Assembly: GCF_965363235.1 (NCBI RefSeq)
Contig: NC_134839.1
Location: 59,363,560 to 59,427,559, forward strand
Length of the DNA: 64,000 nucleotides
Source: Mytilus galloprovincialis
Lineage: Eukaryota; Mollusca; Bivalvia; Mytilida; Mytilidae
Direction: 5' to 3'
The position numbers and the translations under genes were made by a program. Each line of letters begins with the position of its first letter. Positions within the stretch are counted from its first letter, which is position 1. The notes below the pieces were generated by a model, which worked only from the letters and a program-made list of their open reading frames with translations, ran no database searches and was not told where the DNA came from. Below, one piece after another: positions 35,431-47,591 of this stretch.

Positions 35431-36589
35431 TAATACCAAATTAAATAAATGGTGCAGATTACCAGCAATCGTGTGATCATTAACCTTAACAAGAAAAAAC
35501 ACCCATGCTTTGATAAATAGGGTTTAAATAGTCTTCCTACAGCAGTGAGGTCAACATAGTTTGGTTTATACTACCCCTACAACCGGGTGTTGCTAAACGG
35601 CGGAAACGGAAAACGGAACGGAATACGGAACGGAAACGGAAAACGGAAACTGAAAGAATTGACATCGTTTCTTTTTGGTATCTCATCTTCATAGGCTTGT
35701 TTCATAAAGTATAACATATGTTTTCAAGAAAGAAAAACAGAGGAATAAATTAAAAATAAAAGATTTTAGAGCATAAGGTAATAAAGTATTGAAATAATTA
35801 GCAGGACATATCATGATGAGACTATGATTTTGAAATCCAAGATCCAAGGCTAGATCATGCATACGTCGCTTATGTGATTCAGTAATCGGTTCAACTTTTC
35901 TTATTGAAAAAAGTTGAATAAATGTCAATAAGATAGTAACCCAACAGCACAAAAATAAATCTACATATGACCGAAAAAGATGGACATTGGCCTCGATTCT
36001 ATAGATAGGCTATGAATTAATACATTTTGGGGGAAATGTTTTTCATCGATTTTTTCTTTTGTTTCATTTTTAATTGTCTTGAATTTTGATGTGGTGTATC
36101 TTGTTGCGTTGTTATGCAATAGTTATTTTCGTTGTAACTTTTCGTGTATAATGGAAAGAAAACTATAAAGAAACCTAATGGGACAATGATTTTATGGACA
36201 ACAACCGATAAGGAAACCCGGAAACTATAATATAACCTTTATTTTTATGTAGAAAATAATTAAATTGAAAAAATCACTTACTTTACAAAACTTTCTCACC
36301 CGATTACAATATTGAAGTACGCTGTTTGGTTTTAACGTTTGAAAAGCAAATATGCATCTCCTAGAACTTAAAACCAATTAAATACGAATTGATGTGAAAC
36401 AAGTTGCCACAGTTTCCTTACCAAGATAGTCGTAGTCATGTCCTAGTCCTTTCAAAATCAAAATGTCCACACGCAGTCAGCTTTAAATATCATACCGCTT
36501 AATTCTTCTCTGAAAAATCAGTCCCTCTCAAGTAGCCATGATTTTTTTTTTTTTTTTATTTTTACAATGGAAAATAGTCTCACTCATTC

Positions 36590-36860
36590 AATATGATGTT
36601 TTACTATTATTTGAAATATTAAAAGATAGGCGAAAGTTACCACAGGGACGTTCAAACTCACAAGTCGACAATAAACTGACAACGCCATGACTAAAAACAC
36701 AAAAAAAGACCAAAAAGACAAACAATAGTACTCAAAACCCAACATATAAACTAAAGGTGATGACAACGCAAAGTTGCAACTGCTATATTTACGAAAAGCA
36801 TTGATGATATTATAATAATCCAGCCGGTTACGCATTATGTTGGAGCATACTATATGTTAT
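36590..36860 (-). repeat. Family F repeat, reversed
   Basis: Contains CACAGGGACGTTCAAACTCA, GACAATAAACTGACAACGCC and GACAAACAATAGTACTCA, the reverse complement of family F phrases. The 83-codon frame on the minus strand here belongs to the repeat. Confidence 0.6.
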
Positions 36861-37289
36861 AGCATCTTAGAGAGAATTAGTAGCACAAATGTACAAACGC
36901 TGTTGTCCATAACGATTCATCGGGTATTCAGCTGGTATTGATGATTGTAGTAAATTAGCGAATAATGATAAAACTTTTAGCTGCTAATTCATTATATATG
37001 TTTTAGACATTCTATGGCTTATTTCTCTTGGCCTTCATACTTTTGATGTATTGAGTCCATATTCTATTTTTTTTTCTCTCGTCCTATTTTTAAATTGATT
37101 ATGTCTTTTCATTTTGGAATTAACGGTTAATTTAGTGGTACATATTTAATTGATGTCTTCTTAGTTAATGTAATTATATAAATTGAATTGTTCATTCAGT
37201 GTTTCTGCTCTGTCATGTTCGTTTTCTGCTGGTTTTAGTCATTGGTGGTGGTATACTTTCAACGTCTTTTTTAAAAATCTGACCTGACC

Positions 37290-38040
37290 CTACCAAGCGA
37301 GTTTTTCACGTCACGTGACGTCCGTCGTCCGTTTTCGGCTTTTTTTCACTTTTCCAAAAATCTTCTCTGATACCACTGGGCATAATGTTACCAAGCACAT
37401 TTCTTAAAGGAAGTCGTTTGACAGTTTTAGTTAAACTTGGCAACAATTATCATTGGTGTATCTAGTTTAAAAAGTGAGCTTAATAACCCTACTTACCAAG
37501 GTAACCGACATGGCTGAAATTAAATCATAGGAATGAAATGCAAGTGTTGTCTATTAAAAACCTCTATGAATAGCGAAAAACATGTTTAGAAAGTTAAGCT
37601 CTACCTAATGTACATTCACGTAAAAACGGTCAAATGATTTCTAATAGGAATTATTGCCCTTATATGACACATTTTACCACTTTCCATGTTTGCCTATAGT
37701 ATAGAAAAATACAGAAATAGTTAAAAACTATTAATTGCAAAAGTTATCAGCAACACAAGATTTACAAGGAGGTCAAAATGTCCGTCGAAATCGTTAGTCG
37801 ATTCGTTATCATTAGTATCTAGTCTTCGCTGATTTACCAATCTTTGGTGTTGTTGCCAAATATCTTGAAAACTATAACCTATAGCTACAAACTATTGAAA
37901 CAAAAATAATCAGCAAGACAAGATCTACAAACAAGTTAATATTTCCGTTATAGTAAGTAGCCTTTAAAAGTAATGATTGACCTTAAATGACGGACGACTT
38001 TCATCCTCTCTTGTGTTTTGGGTAAAATCTGCAGGAAGCA
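37290..38040 (+). repeat. Family G repeat copy
   Basis: Begins near GAGTTTTTCACGTCACGTGACGTCCGTCGTCCG and contains AAAATCTTCTCTGATACCACTGG, AGTTAAACTTGGCAACAAT and CAAGACAAGATCTACAAACAAGTTAA, paralleling 4900-5350. Confidence 0.55.
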
Positions 38041-38461
38041 GACAGAGAAATTTTTATCATGAACTTTTCAAGTCTATAATGTTCTAGAGTTCCTATTGTT
38101 TAAGATGCACATATATATAGATGAATGGCACGTGCTCTTTCTAGCATCTTATTTTTTTAGCTATCAATGTTATGTATTTCCCAAACTGTTTGCTATTTTC
38201 TTTGTTATCTAGCTCCTACTCTATTGTCAACATAATTGTTGTGTGATTTCATTTATACTTCAGTCGTTATTTATTTTCGTAGTTCTTTGCATTCAACCCC
38301 CACCCCCTTATATTCCGTCCATATGAATATTTCTTTCCGTTTCCGTTCCGTTTTCCGTTTCCGCCGTTTAGAAACACCCCTTTACAACCATGTACACCAA
38401 TAATGGGAACGATATAACAATCCTACATCTAATTAAAAATAAGTATTTTAAAATTATTTCT

Positions 38462-38467
38462 TTTATT
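38462..38467 (-). terminator. Candidate polyadenylation signal AATAAA
   Basis: AATAAA on the minus strand, about 80 bases downstream of the stop codon of the secreted-peptide gene. It is the first canonical signal after the coding sequence. Confidence 0.5.
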
Positions 38468-38546
38468 ACATATGTACATGTATATTATAAATCATATTTG
38501 AAAACAAAATAGAAATAAATATAGAGTTTATCGTTATTGTGTGATT

Positions 38547-40826
38547 TTATACACTTGTTTTTCTTTTCGAATCCAAGTCTCTTCTTCTTCGTCCGAGGAA
38601 TCCATTGCCAAAAATTCCATCTAAAATTAGAAATAAAACGAAATCTAAGATAGAGCATGCATTCATATACGTTCAACATTGGTAATATATATGCAACACT
38701 CCGAAATGTGTCCGATTCCCCAAAAAGTATCTATATGACCTCAATAAACAGCATGTACATTAATTTATTGTTAATATGTTGTCGTTTTAAACATGAAATA
38801 TTTGCCACTGGACGTAATCATCCATGGAGCAATCAATAATTCTTTATCCTAAATATGCACGAGAAAAATGCAACAAAATTTTGTGCAAGCAACAATCAGT
38901 TAATCTATTATTTGTTTTCTGTTAGTCGATTAAATTCACATCTTGTTAGTTACGCGTTAAAGTTTTAACGTATGTAAACGTTACCAATTATTATAGGTAA
39001 TACATGTTTTCCGAACCGCGATTGTAAATGATTAGGCTGGTACATATATATCAGAGATGCTTATAATACATGTACAGTTATTTCACTATTTGCGTCTGGC
39101 GTATATACAAAATTTAGTCCTGGTGTCTATGATGAGTTTATTACTTATCATTGATACGTTCATAATTATAAATTAACTGTTAACAAAACTTGATTTTTTT
39201 TTGAAAAACTAAGGCTTTTTTTCTACCTCAGTTTTTTTTTGGGGGGTTTGTATTTTGTCTAAACTATAATACCAAAAAGATAAGAAAAATCACAAAGCAA
39301 ACATGATCAGGAAGACAAGATCTACAGATAAGTCAACAAAGCTAAAATCTTCATTCGACCTTTTATAGGAGTTATATGTTTTGCCATTGAAAGACATTTT
39401 TCACCTATTTTTGTTGAAATAGTTGCAGATTAAGATAAGTTGTAAATAGACAAAAAAAAAAAAAAAAAATGAGTAGTAAATCAAAATCTACAATTAATTA
39501 AAATGGCGGATGGCGAAAATAGTCGGTTGACCCCGAAAAGAAATTATTGGCTTTTAAAACTATTTATTATTCATTTGAATGGGTTTTATTTTTACTTTGC
39601 GAAAGTATAGTAAATAGATATTGAAACTGTAAACTGCAACAATGATCAGCAGGACAACTCCTTATAGGATTTATTGTCCTCGGAGGATGATAGAACATTT
39701 TATTTGCGTTTTTTCTAGACACTTTTTTAAATATTGTCATTCAAATATTGTCATTCTATTATTTTTCATTTTGTCGGGGTTTTTTTAAGCGTTGTCAGTT
39801 TATTTTTCATCTATGAGTTTGAATGTCCCTCTGGTATCTTTCGCCCCTCTTTTAATCCGTTGTATGCTGAATTGATGCCATTTTGATTGTCTATAATTAA
39901 CATATTAACCTTTTCTTAATATTGTCTTTTTTATTATTTTTTTATTCATGAAAATAGAGATGCAAATAAACTCATCTTACCAGGATTAAAATGTGTACAC
40001 CGGACACGCGTTTTGTCTTCAAAATACTCAACAGTGATGCTAAATAATATCTAAATATATTTTAAAAGGCCAATAAAGGTTCGAAGTTAAAGACTAAGTC
40101 TATTTAGGACACAAATTCCGAAAGGTTTCAAATTGGCCAAATATAGCTAGCTTAAAGGTAATTTTTTCTGGGGAAGAAAATCCTTTTTTTTTACACTTTA
40201 ATTTTGAATACTTAATCTAACATATATTTTTTTTTTTTTGAGGGGGTATTTTTTGTTGTTGCTTTTAACTTTTACTTCTTACCGTCATCGGTGCATCCAC
40301 CATTGCCATCTGGATGTAGAGGTGGTTTACATCCTTCCCGTCTTTTTCTTATTATTTCTGGCGAGGGAAAACATTCTGCAACAGAAAAAAGCAACATTTA
40401 CTACCTGTGTCTCCATTGTGCACAAACCATGCTGGCATTATCAAAAACTATTTTTAAAGTTTACGCAATTGTATATAAAGTAGGTTATCATATTAAGATA
40501 AAGCATTTTAATATCAACTCACAAAAAATCTAATTGATTTTTATGAAATACAATCAAATTCAAAAGGCGAGTTCGAACTCATGGAATAACCTCAATCAAT
40601 CCTCAATCCTGAATAGTAATAAATTGGATATGAAGTTTTACTAGCAACACAAATCATACTAGAATATAATGTTCTACAAATGCTACCATAACAATAATGT
40701 GGATTCACTCCCGAATGACTTTTTTCTTAAGACATAATTAAACTTTACACTGAAAATAATTACCAACTCACCTGTTCGAACCATTAATATGAACAAAAGT
40801 CCAAACAACAGAAGAACACGTTTCAT
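38547..40826 (-). CDS. Secreted peptide (neuropeptide-like) precursor, three exons
   Basis: Exons are 40826-40772, 40375-40283 and 38620-38547 (TAA) on the minus strand. All junctions are GT-AG (GTGAGT and GTAAG donors; TTGCAG and TTTTAG acceptors), all phase 1, giving 73 aa. Residues 1-18 (MKRVLLLFGLLFILMVRT) form a signal-peptide core. The basic site R28-K-R-R31 precedes E32-G59, which contains C34 and C46, the motif PDGNGGC and the end GIFGNGFLG. This is followed by R60-R63. Family knowledge of prohormone processing predicts cleavage at both basic sites and amidation through G59. That would give a 27-residue cyclic amide ending FL-NH2. I do not recognise the family, so no name is given. 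A TATA box and CCAAT motif lie upstream. A conventional antimicrobial or structural peptide is less likely because of the processing sites. Confidence 0.72.
39290..39860 (+). repeat. Intronic repeat remnants (families G and F)
   Basis: GAAGACAAGATCTACAGATAAGTCAAC and GGTTGACCCCGAAAAGAAATTATTGG match family G phrasing. GTTGTCAGTTTATTTTTCATCTATGAGTTTGAATGTCC matches family F. An A-run lies at about 39453-39471. All lie in intron 2 of the secreted-peptide gene. Confidence 0.5.
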
Positions 40827-40932
40827 CTTTACTCTACTTCTACTGTACTTTTTGTATTTTACTGTTTTATTAGTATTCAACCGATGGTAGATGGTTTGTG
40901 CGTTGTATGTTTGAAAATAAGATTAGTTCTGT

Positions 40933-40952
40933 ATTTATATATTGCACATTGG
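40933..40952 (-). promoter_or_regulatory. TATA box and CCAAT motif upstream of the peptide gene
   Basis: On the minus strand CCAATGTGCAATATATAAATAC reads toward the gene: CCAAT at 40952-40948 and TATATAAAT at 40941-40933. The start codon is at 40826, so the leader would be roughly 80 bases. Placement is right for a core promoter; function is inferred. Confidence 0.5.
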
Positions 40953-40959
40953 AGTTTTA

Positions 40960-41449
40960 ATTGTAACAGCGGGAGAAAATTGTTCATCTTTTGATACGAA
41001 CATCATCTTTAATTTGCATATGATTTTCCTAAACTGTAATTTAATATACACAGCTTGAAGTTTTGTTCGTTTATTTGCTCGCCCGTGTATACGAAAAGCT
41101 GCATAATGTATGCAGTGTATATTTAACATGATTTATGTTGACAGAAGGGTACTTTTGACTGAAAAGCATTAATCATTATATCTTTTCAATTTTTTTAAAT
41201 ATGGAATTTATATAGTAGAATATTTAAGAAGTACACGCGTACACCTTAGGTATTTTGACGATGTACATATCGCAATATCATTGAATGTAGAATAATCGAC
41301 TAGGAAAAGACACATTGCAAGTCGGATCTTAAAAATACCCTTAATTGAAATGTTTGGTAAGTTGTTTCCACAAAACGCACTACTTAAATATGATAATTAA
41401 ATAAGGAGAAGTTAAGATCTTGTGCCAAATCAGGCCTTAAATCAAACAA
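40960..41449. other. No gene seen
   Basis: AT-rich spacer. The minus-strand frame at 40935-41129 overlaps the inferred promoter and is not supported. Confidence 0.4.
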
Positions 41450-41718
41450 AGGAGTAGGTTCAGTAAGACCCCTTTTTGGCCCCAAAATATAACTGTTTTA
41501 CAAAATTGTTAAAATGTAAACCTTTAGTTATTTATTGGACAGTAGAATGCTTCTGCTACATAAATATGGGCTGATTTTGACAATACAATGCACATATATC
41601 CGGTACTAGCACCATTAAGTCATGCTAAATTACTGAAATCCTCATAATTCTAGCATTTTAGCTAAATTTTAGACGGTTTTCGTGTAAAACGAAAGTGGCC
41701 GCATTCGTGTTCATCCTG
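41450..41718 (+). repeat. Left arm of an outer inverted repeat around the recombinase element
   Basis: AAAGGAGTAGGTTCAGTAAG at the outer end and GAAAGTGGCCGCATTCGTGTTCATCCT at the inner end are mirrored by 48887-49143 (AGGATGAACACGGATGCGGCCACTTTC ... CTTACCGGACCTACTCCTTT). The recombinase element appears to sit near the centre of this older foldback repeat. Confidence 0.65.
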
Positions 41719-42730
41719 ATGCCCGCGTCACACTGTCCCGATTTTTACGCCGATGGCAACACGATTATGGAAATTTTCAAAATCGGGACTGATCGTATCC
41801 AGATCGGACTATTCGTAGTGCCATCTTTAACCATCGTAGAACCATCGGCCACTTTATCTAGCCTTCGGGAAGAACTTCGGGAAGGGTTCTAAATTTTTTA
41901 ACATGTTAAAAAATCCCCGAAGGTGCGTCCGATGTTGAGGGTTCGTATTAAGTTCCTATCACCATCCTCACCATCGTAATGTAACCGGGAATGCATCTTT
42001 GAACATCGTATTGCATTCGTGTTTCCATCGGGCAGTTTTGACATTACGATGTCTACACGAATGAATCACGAAGCTACCCGAAGGTCTTACGATGGCAACA
42101 CGACTACGTGAAGACCTCGTAATCCCGTCGTGTTGCCATCGAATAAAAGTACGAAGGCGACAAGATGGAACTACGACGGCAATAAATCCAGCTAAATGTA
42201 AGTTAATTTTCGCGCTAAAATACATTTAAAGTGCCATGCGCGATATGCACTGGTCACGACAGTTAAGAAAGACGTTCACAAAACATGGAGCTCATCATAT
42301 GATTCTATGAGAACAAGAAAGGCGACAGCGTTGTTTCTATTAATTCAAATGGAACAAGAAGAGCAGCTATTACAGGCTCGGGATTTACTTTTACAAGTAA
42401 AATATTATTTTTTGTCAATTTTTCATATCAAGTAACATAATGAAAATCATAAACGCGCCCCGTACACCAACACTGCAGGTACACGTATATAGGGAAACCA
42501 ACTTGTTCTTCATTATTCTGATTTTTTATGTATCGTCTGAGTTGTTGTCACACGAATGTTTACTTCATAACCATTTTGTTTTCTATATGTCATATTCTAA
42601 TGCAATATTTTTAAAACAATCAATTTCATTGGTCAATATCTATTTCAGGCTTATGTAAATTTCACGTTTTACTAGGTCGCAACCGCATAACAAATTCATA
42701 CGCGTCGCACTTGTTTTGTTTTGCATAACA

Positions 42731-45700
42731 ATGGCTGACCTAAATACCTCTACTTTTGACAACAATGACCCGAATGACGAGAATAACTCACAGAATGAAC
42801 TATTTTTGTTAATGCCTTTAGTGTTGCCAAACTTTAATTTAGAAACAAGTTTATTAGAAGGGTTAGAAGAGGACCAAACGGCAGATACGGCAGAAAACCC
42901 ACCAGTCAACACAACAGCAGACGACGCCGACATATTGCAATTGTCAACGGAGAATTGCACAGCTGATCAGTCTACTAGTATGAATTCAAATCCCATGGAA
43001 GTGGACTTGGTTGCAGCTGATGTTTCTCGTAGGTGTCAAACAAATTCAAGCAGAATAAAACCTGCACAGCTTTCTCCATAACACCTTATCTCTTCTGTTA
43101 TGCACCCCCCCTTTTCTTTTTTTTGTTACTCCTCTTAAAAGTCTTTAATAATCTATGTTTTTAATAAGTGGAATTAACCTTTCCATGCAAGTCAAAATAA
43201 ATATATAAATACATATAAACTTGCAAATTTTCAAATAAAACCACTTCATTTTAATTCAGCATAACATTGGGCTGCGAAAAAAGGAGTGAGACACAAAAAT
43301 ACTATTTTTAAACCTGAAATCCACCTTCCATATAAGAGATACATGTAATTGTATTGTATTTAAAGCTTGGCCTTTCGTAAAATTGGGTGATACTGTATTG
43401 TATTGGAGGATTTGCGGGTAGGTAAACCGGGGTTTTTACTGTTGCAAACTGAGTTTACCTGGCGACGCGGAGAGGAGACAGGTAAACAGATATTTGCACC
43501 CCCAGTTTACCCGGCTAGTCCCTAAATACAATACAGTTATCTCCATTCTAGTGCAATTGTCTCTAAACTTTTACGAAGGCTTAAAATACAATACAGTTAT
43601 CTCTATTTTAATGCAGCATATTAAAACAAATACCATATGCATTTAACAAATATTTTGGGGTAAAATGACATAAATGAAAAAGTCCAGGGAAACTGTTGCA
43701 TTGTCTTTAGCAACTTAACAATGTGACGTTATATGTATACTCATGATGCCAAACATAAACTAAAACTAGACATATTTATACCCTTTGAATGCTTTAGAAT
43801 GCCTGAATGGCTTCAATGTTGACAAAAAGAACATTTTGAGGCTAAAAATGTGACTTTCAATGTTTATCTTGTGAGAAATGAAATACATTGTATCAAAAGA
43901 ATGTTGGAAATCAAAATGTTTGCTTTCGATTAGGCATGATTAGTTTACATTTGTAGTAACGAACTGATAGAAAGTGGAATTTACCCATTCAAAGTATTTG
44001 TCAACTTCCAAAGACAATTATTGTTACAAAAAATCGCCTTAAAAAATAAAAAAATAAAAAGCTTTGTTACAAACGTACTGTTGCAAATAAGATAAAGCAT
44101 GTACATGTATCTTTGTTTATCTGTTGCAGTGGACCCCTTGATTGACCCTGAGAGTGATGTTGACTTGATAGAAGCTGTCAACATACTAGAATCACAGAAA
44201 GAAAACAATGCTGTTCTTCAAAGCCGCTTTGCGGAACTAGATGATGAGGAAATGGAGTTGATTTTAGATGATGCCAACAGCAAAGGAACCAAAAAAATGA
44301 CCAAATATGGAGTCAAAATATTCAAACGTACGTTATCTGATGGACAAAAAATTTTAAGAAAAGATATGTAAATTGTATATGAATTTCATTATAATGATAA
44401 ATACCACTAGAGATTATAAATAATACAAAAAAGTTTATATTTTCCTGCTATTGACCTATTGTTGTATATATATATAGTCAATATGTAACCATGGCAACAG
44501 GCAATATCTTTGAATACTCTTATTTAGATTGATTTGACGCATGTTTCAACATGTACATCATCATTAATGTAGATCTTGTATCACAAAATTGTAAATCAGC
44601 TAGCTGCTATTATGCAGCAAGTACACATTCTGTAAATCATACAGTTAACTACATGTACATTGTACATGTATAGGAGGAAGTTTATATCCAAAGTAGGAAA
44701 GCTTTTTCTGCACATTCAGTCTCCATTTTAATAACTCTCATTTACCAATAAAGCTCACTATATTCTGATCATTCATCCACCATTATTATTTGCACAATTG
44801 AAATCTTCACACTATTTTTCATTTTCATCTTTGAAAGGCGTGGTCATGAAAACCAATGTAAATTTTCAGAAAACACTTTTGCAATTTAAAAAGATATTAG
44901 CGGTTTATTCTATATTCTTAACTCGGTCCAAATATCACCATCTCCTTGCTTTCCCTGTTCTTTCAATCACAAAAGGTGATCTTGAGAAACTACAAAATTC
45001 AAATATGTTGTGTCTTGAAAACCAAAGATGTCTACAACGCAAAGTTTGGTTTGACATGCATAATGCTAAGTTTTAGAAGGCACAGTCGTGAAAACCATCT
45101 TGAATTTTTAAAGAACACTTTTCAATTTAAAAGATAGTTGCGTATATTCTATATCTTTAAATAGGCCGAAATATCACCCTCTCCTTGCTTTCACTGTTCA
45201 CATGATTATGTTGTGTTTCAACATTAACTCTTTCGGCAAATAAGGCATGCAGAACCAAAATGCTCTCAGTAGCAGTGCCCAGCACTGTGTGGCCATACAT
45301 ATATGATCGTCACTTGTTACTGAAATTGAAAAAAATATCACATATTACTACTGTATTATATATATATATAACTACTTTGATATGCAAGACGAGAACAATT
45401 ATTGCTGTACAATATTAAGTTAAAACAAATTAGGAAATAACTGTACGGTATTTTCAGCTTGGCCTTCGTAAAACCTACATTTTACTGTTCATTTCAAATT
45501 CAGTTTTCTTGGCGACACGTAGCAGAGCTAGGTAAACAGATAATTTGTGACAGTAAAATCAAGTTTTACGAAGGCCAAGCTTAAAATAAAATACAGTTTA
45601 CTCCATTCTAGTGCAGCATATTAAAATAAATACCATTTAACTAATATATTGGCGTAAAATGTGATGAATGAGAAAGTCTGCGAAACTATTGCATTGTCTT

Positions 45701-47222
45701 CAGCATTAACTCGTATACTCACGATGTCAAACATAAACTCTAGACATATTTATTGCCAACCACTCAAATGGCGACAGTAAAACCAGCGGTTTACTGTTGC
45801 GAATTCTCAAATACAATATATGGTTTTAATATGCAACCTAACAATAAATGTACGTCAAGCTAAAAATACATTTAGCATGTTAAAGTAACTCCACTCGAAT
45901 CACATAAAATAAAGGCCATAATTTTTCCAGATCTTAAAGTTACATAAAAGCCGTAATTCTTTACCGGTCCTTCAATTACATTAAGAATAATAAACAGCTT
46001 AAAGGAACCTTTGTATCTCTATTTTTTAGAATGGCTTGCTGACAGAAACAAAGATGTCAACTTTGAAAACTTCAGCACAGAAATGCTCAACACTTCTTTA
46101 CGTGAATTTTACACTCAAGTCAGGACAACTGATGGGAACTTCTACTCAAAAAGTACTTTTGTTGGAATCCGTGCTTCCATAAGCCGCCATTTAAGAAGCC
46201 CTCCCTATAACCGTCCAGAATCTCTTATGGAAGATAAATCGCTTTATACCTCAAACCAAATGTTTACTGCAATGTTAAAGAAGTTACAGCGGGAGGGACT
46301 TGACAGAACAAAACACCACTCTTCAATCGCAGAAGGCGATCTCGAAAAATTAAGAAATTCACATGTGTTGTCTCTTGAAAACCCAAGAAGTCTACAACGC
46401 AAAGTTTGGTTTGACATTATGCTAAGCTTTGGGAGGCGTGGTCGGGAAAACCAACGTAAATTTGCAGACAACACTTTTGCAATTCAAAGAGATAGTCGCG
46501 GTGTAGAATATGTTGAATTTCAAATGTCAGAAACAACTAAAAATCATAAAGGGGATCAAACAGACGATGACTTTGAAAGAAATCCACGTATGTATGCAAC
46601 AGGCAATGACAACTGTCCTCTTAAAGCATTTCAGAAATACATGAGTAAAAGGTGTACAAGCAGTACTCATTTCTTCCAGCAACCGCGGGCAAAAGTAAAC
46701 AAGGATGATAATACATGGTATACATCACGGCCTGTTGGAGAAAAAATGCTGAATGACATGATGAAACAAATATCTACAGAAGCCAAACTCAGTAAAATGT
46801 ACACTAACCACTGTGTTCGCGCTACGACAGTTACTGTCTTGTCTCATGCTGGAGTTTCCAATAGGGAAATCATGAAGATTACAGGGCACAAGTGTGAGAG
46901 CAGTCTCGATTCGTACAATGCCGACTCTTCTGAAGCCCAAAAAAGAAAATATTCGGGAATCCTGCAAGGGAAATCACCCAATAATCAAACTGCCACCTCT
47001 CACACTGTTGCAATATCTCAAAACCCTGCTAATGTCTTACCTGCACATCTTCAAGCGCCACCTTGTCCTCCGTCTGTACCGTACAACATGAACATGTTGC
47101 AGAACGTGTGTCTCAACAACACTAACATCAACACCAGAATGTCGGTTCCTTCATACAACAAACAGTTTGAAATAAACCATTCCTCCGTTCAGATCTTCAA
47201 CTACCATGTACCACAGCAATGA
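42731..47222 (+). CDS. DUF3504/Crypton-like tyrosine recombinase, three exons
   Basis: Exons are 42731-43028, 44130-44327 and 46030-47222 (TGA). Donors GTAGGT and GTACGT and acceptors TTGCAG and TTTTAG are all phase 1, giving 562 aa. The ATG (AACAATGG) begins an acidic, Asn/Asp/Thr-rich N-terminus (about 1-165) that may act in protein contacts. From about residue 160, KIFKQWLADRNKDVNF starts the SAM-like/core-binding domain. The catalytic domain shows Arg in FGRRGREN (301-304), H426-C-V-R429, H452 in TGHK and the nucleophile Y461 in SLDSYN. The spacings R429-H452 (23) and H452-Y461 (9) are normal for tyrosine recombinases. The family includes Crypton transposases and the host-adopted ZMYM2/QRICH1/KCTD1-type domains, many of which I believe have lost active-site residues; here none is missing. 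The gene lies between matched element ends. A poly-Gln/Pro-containing tail follows the domain. Confidence 0.88.
43382..43560. repeat. Palindromic repeat P, copy 1 (intron 1)
   Basis: ATACTGTATTGTATTGGAGG ... AGTTTACCTGGCGACGCGGAG ... AATACAATACAGTTATCTCC. It shares ends and core with 47592-47759 but is more diverged. Non-coding. Confidence 0.7.
44836..45210 (+). pseudogene. Two degraded tandem copies of part of exon 3
   Basis: Within intron 2, GGCGTGGTCATGAAAACCAA (44836) and its tandem relative GGCACAGTCGTGAAAACC (45078) match exon 3 at 46436. The preceding stretch, 44972-45075, translates as KGDLEKLQNSNMLCLENQRC and LQRKVWFDM, against EGDLEKLRNSHVLSLENPRS and LQRKVWFDI in exon 3. Stops and frameshifts follow. 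The unit is about 242 bp. These are decayed partial exon duplicates, not alternative exons. Confidence 0.75.
45445..45606. repeat. Palindromic repeat P, copy 2 (intron 2)
   Basis: CTGTACGGTATTTTCAGCTTGGCCTTCGTAAAAC ... TTTTCTTGGCGACACG ... GTTTTACGAAGGCCAAGCTTAAAATAAAATACAG. The core and ends are related to the other P copies, and the arms carry a different inner segment (TTACGAAGGC). A further partial copy lies near 45766-45815. Confidence 0.65.
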
Positions 47223-47389
47223 TCATTGTCGACCCAATATGATTGACTTCTTCAGTGATTTATACGGAGTTTAGAAGTGCTGCACCTCCAAACATCCGTG
47301 GTTGCCGCCATCTTACTTGTTATTAATTTTGTTCAAGTTTGAATCGTGAACTTTATTTAATATTCTATAAACAGTATTTCATTGAGAAA

Positions 47390-47395
47390 AATAAA
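47390..47395 (+). terminator. Candidate polyadenylation signal AATAAA
   Basis: First AATAAA after the recombinase stop codon (47220-47222), giving a 3' UTR of about 170-200 bases, before palindrome P copy 3. Confidence 0.5.
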
Positions 47396-47591
47396 ATATT
47401 TGATATATCTTTACCAGCAAGTTATTTATTCAACAATATTTTGTGGTCTGAAAATATTTTGGAAACTTTCTTCTTGGAACTATATTTTGTCGGAGGGTTA
47501 TTATTATGACGCTTCGAAAACATATTGAAGTCACATGACTTCTATAAATAATTCCAATATTAACTATTTTTAAAGACGATTTCACTAGAAT

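Larger units (their letters stand above)
35585..38379. mobile_element. CGGAAACGG-ended 2.8-kb TIR element
   Basis: The left end, GGGTGTTGCTAAACGGCGGA followed by repeated AACGGAAACGG motifs (35585-35650), is mirrored at 38337-38379 (CCGTTTCCGTTCCGTTTTCC ... CCGCCGTTTAGAAACACCC). The flanks read CTACAACC and CTTTACAACC, suggesting an imperfect target duplication. There is no transposase frame, and the interior is made of other dispersed repeats (families F and G). Superfamily unknown. Confidence 0.72.

Noticed and set aside
46244-46967. Minus-strand frames opposite the recombinase exon
   Set aside because: Shadows of the real coding strand; the plus strand carries the conserved catalytic motifs.
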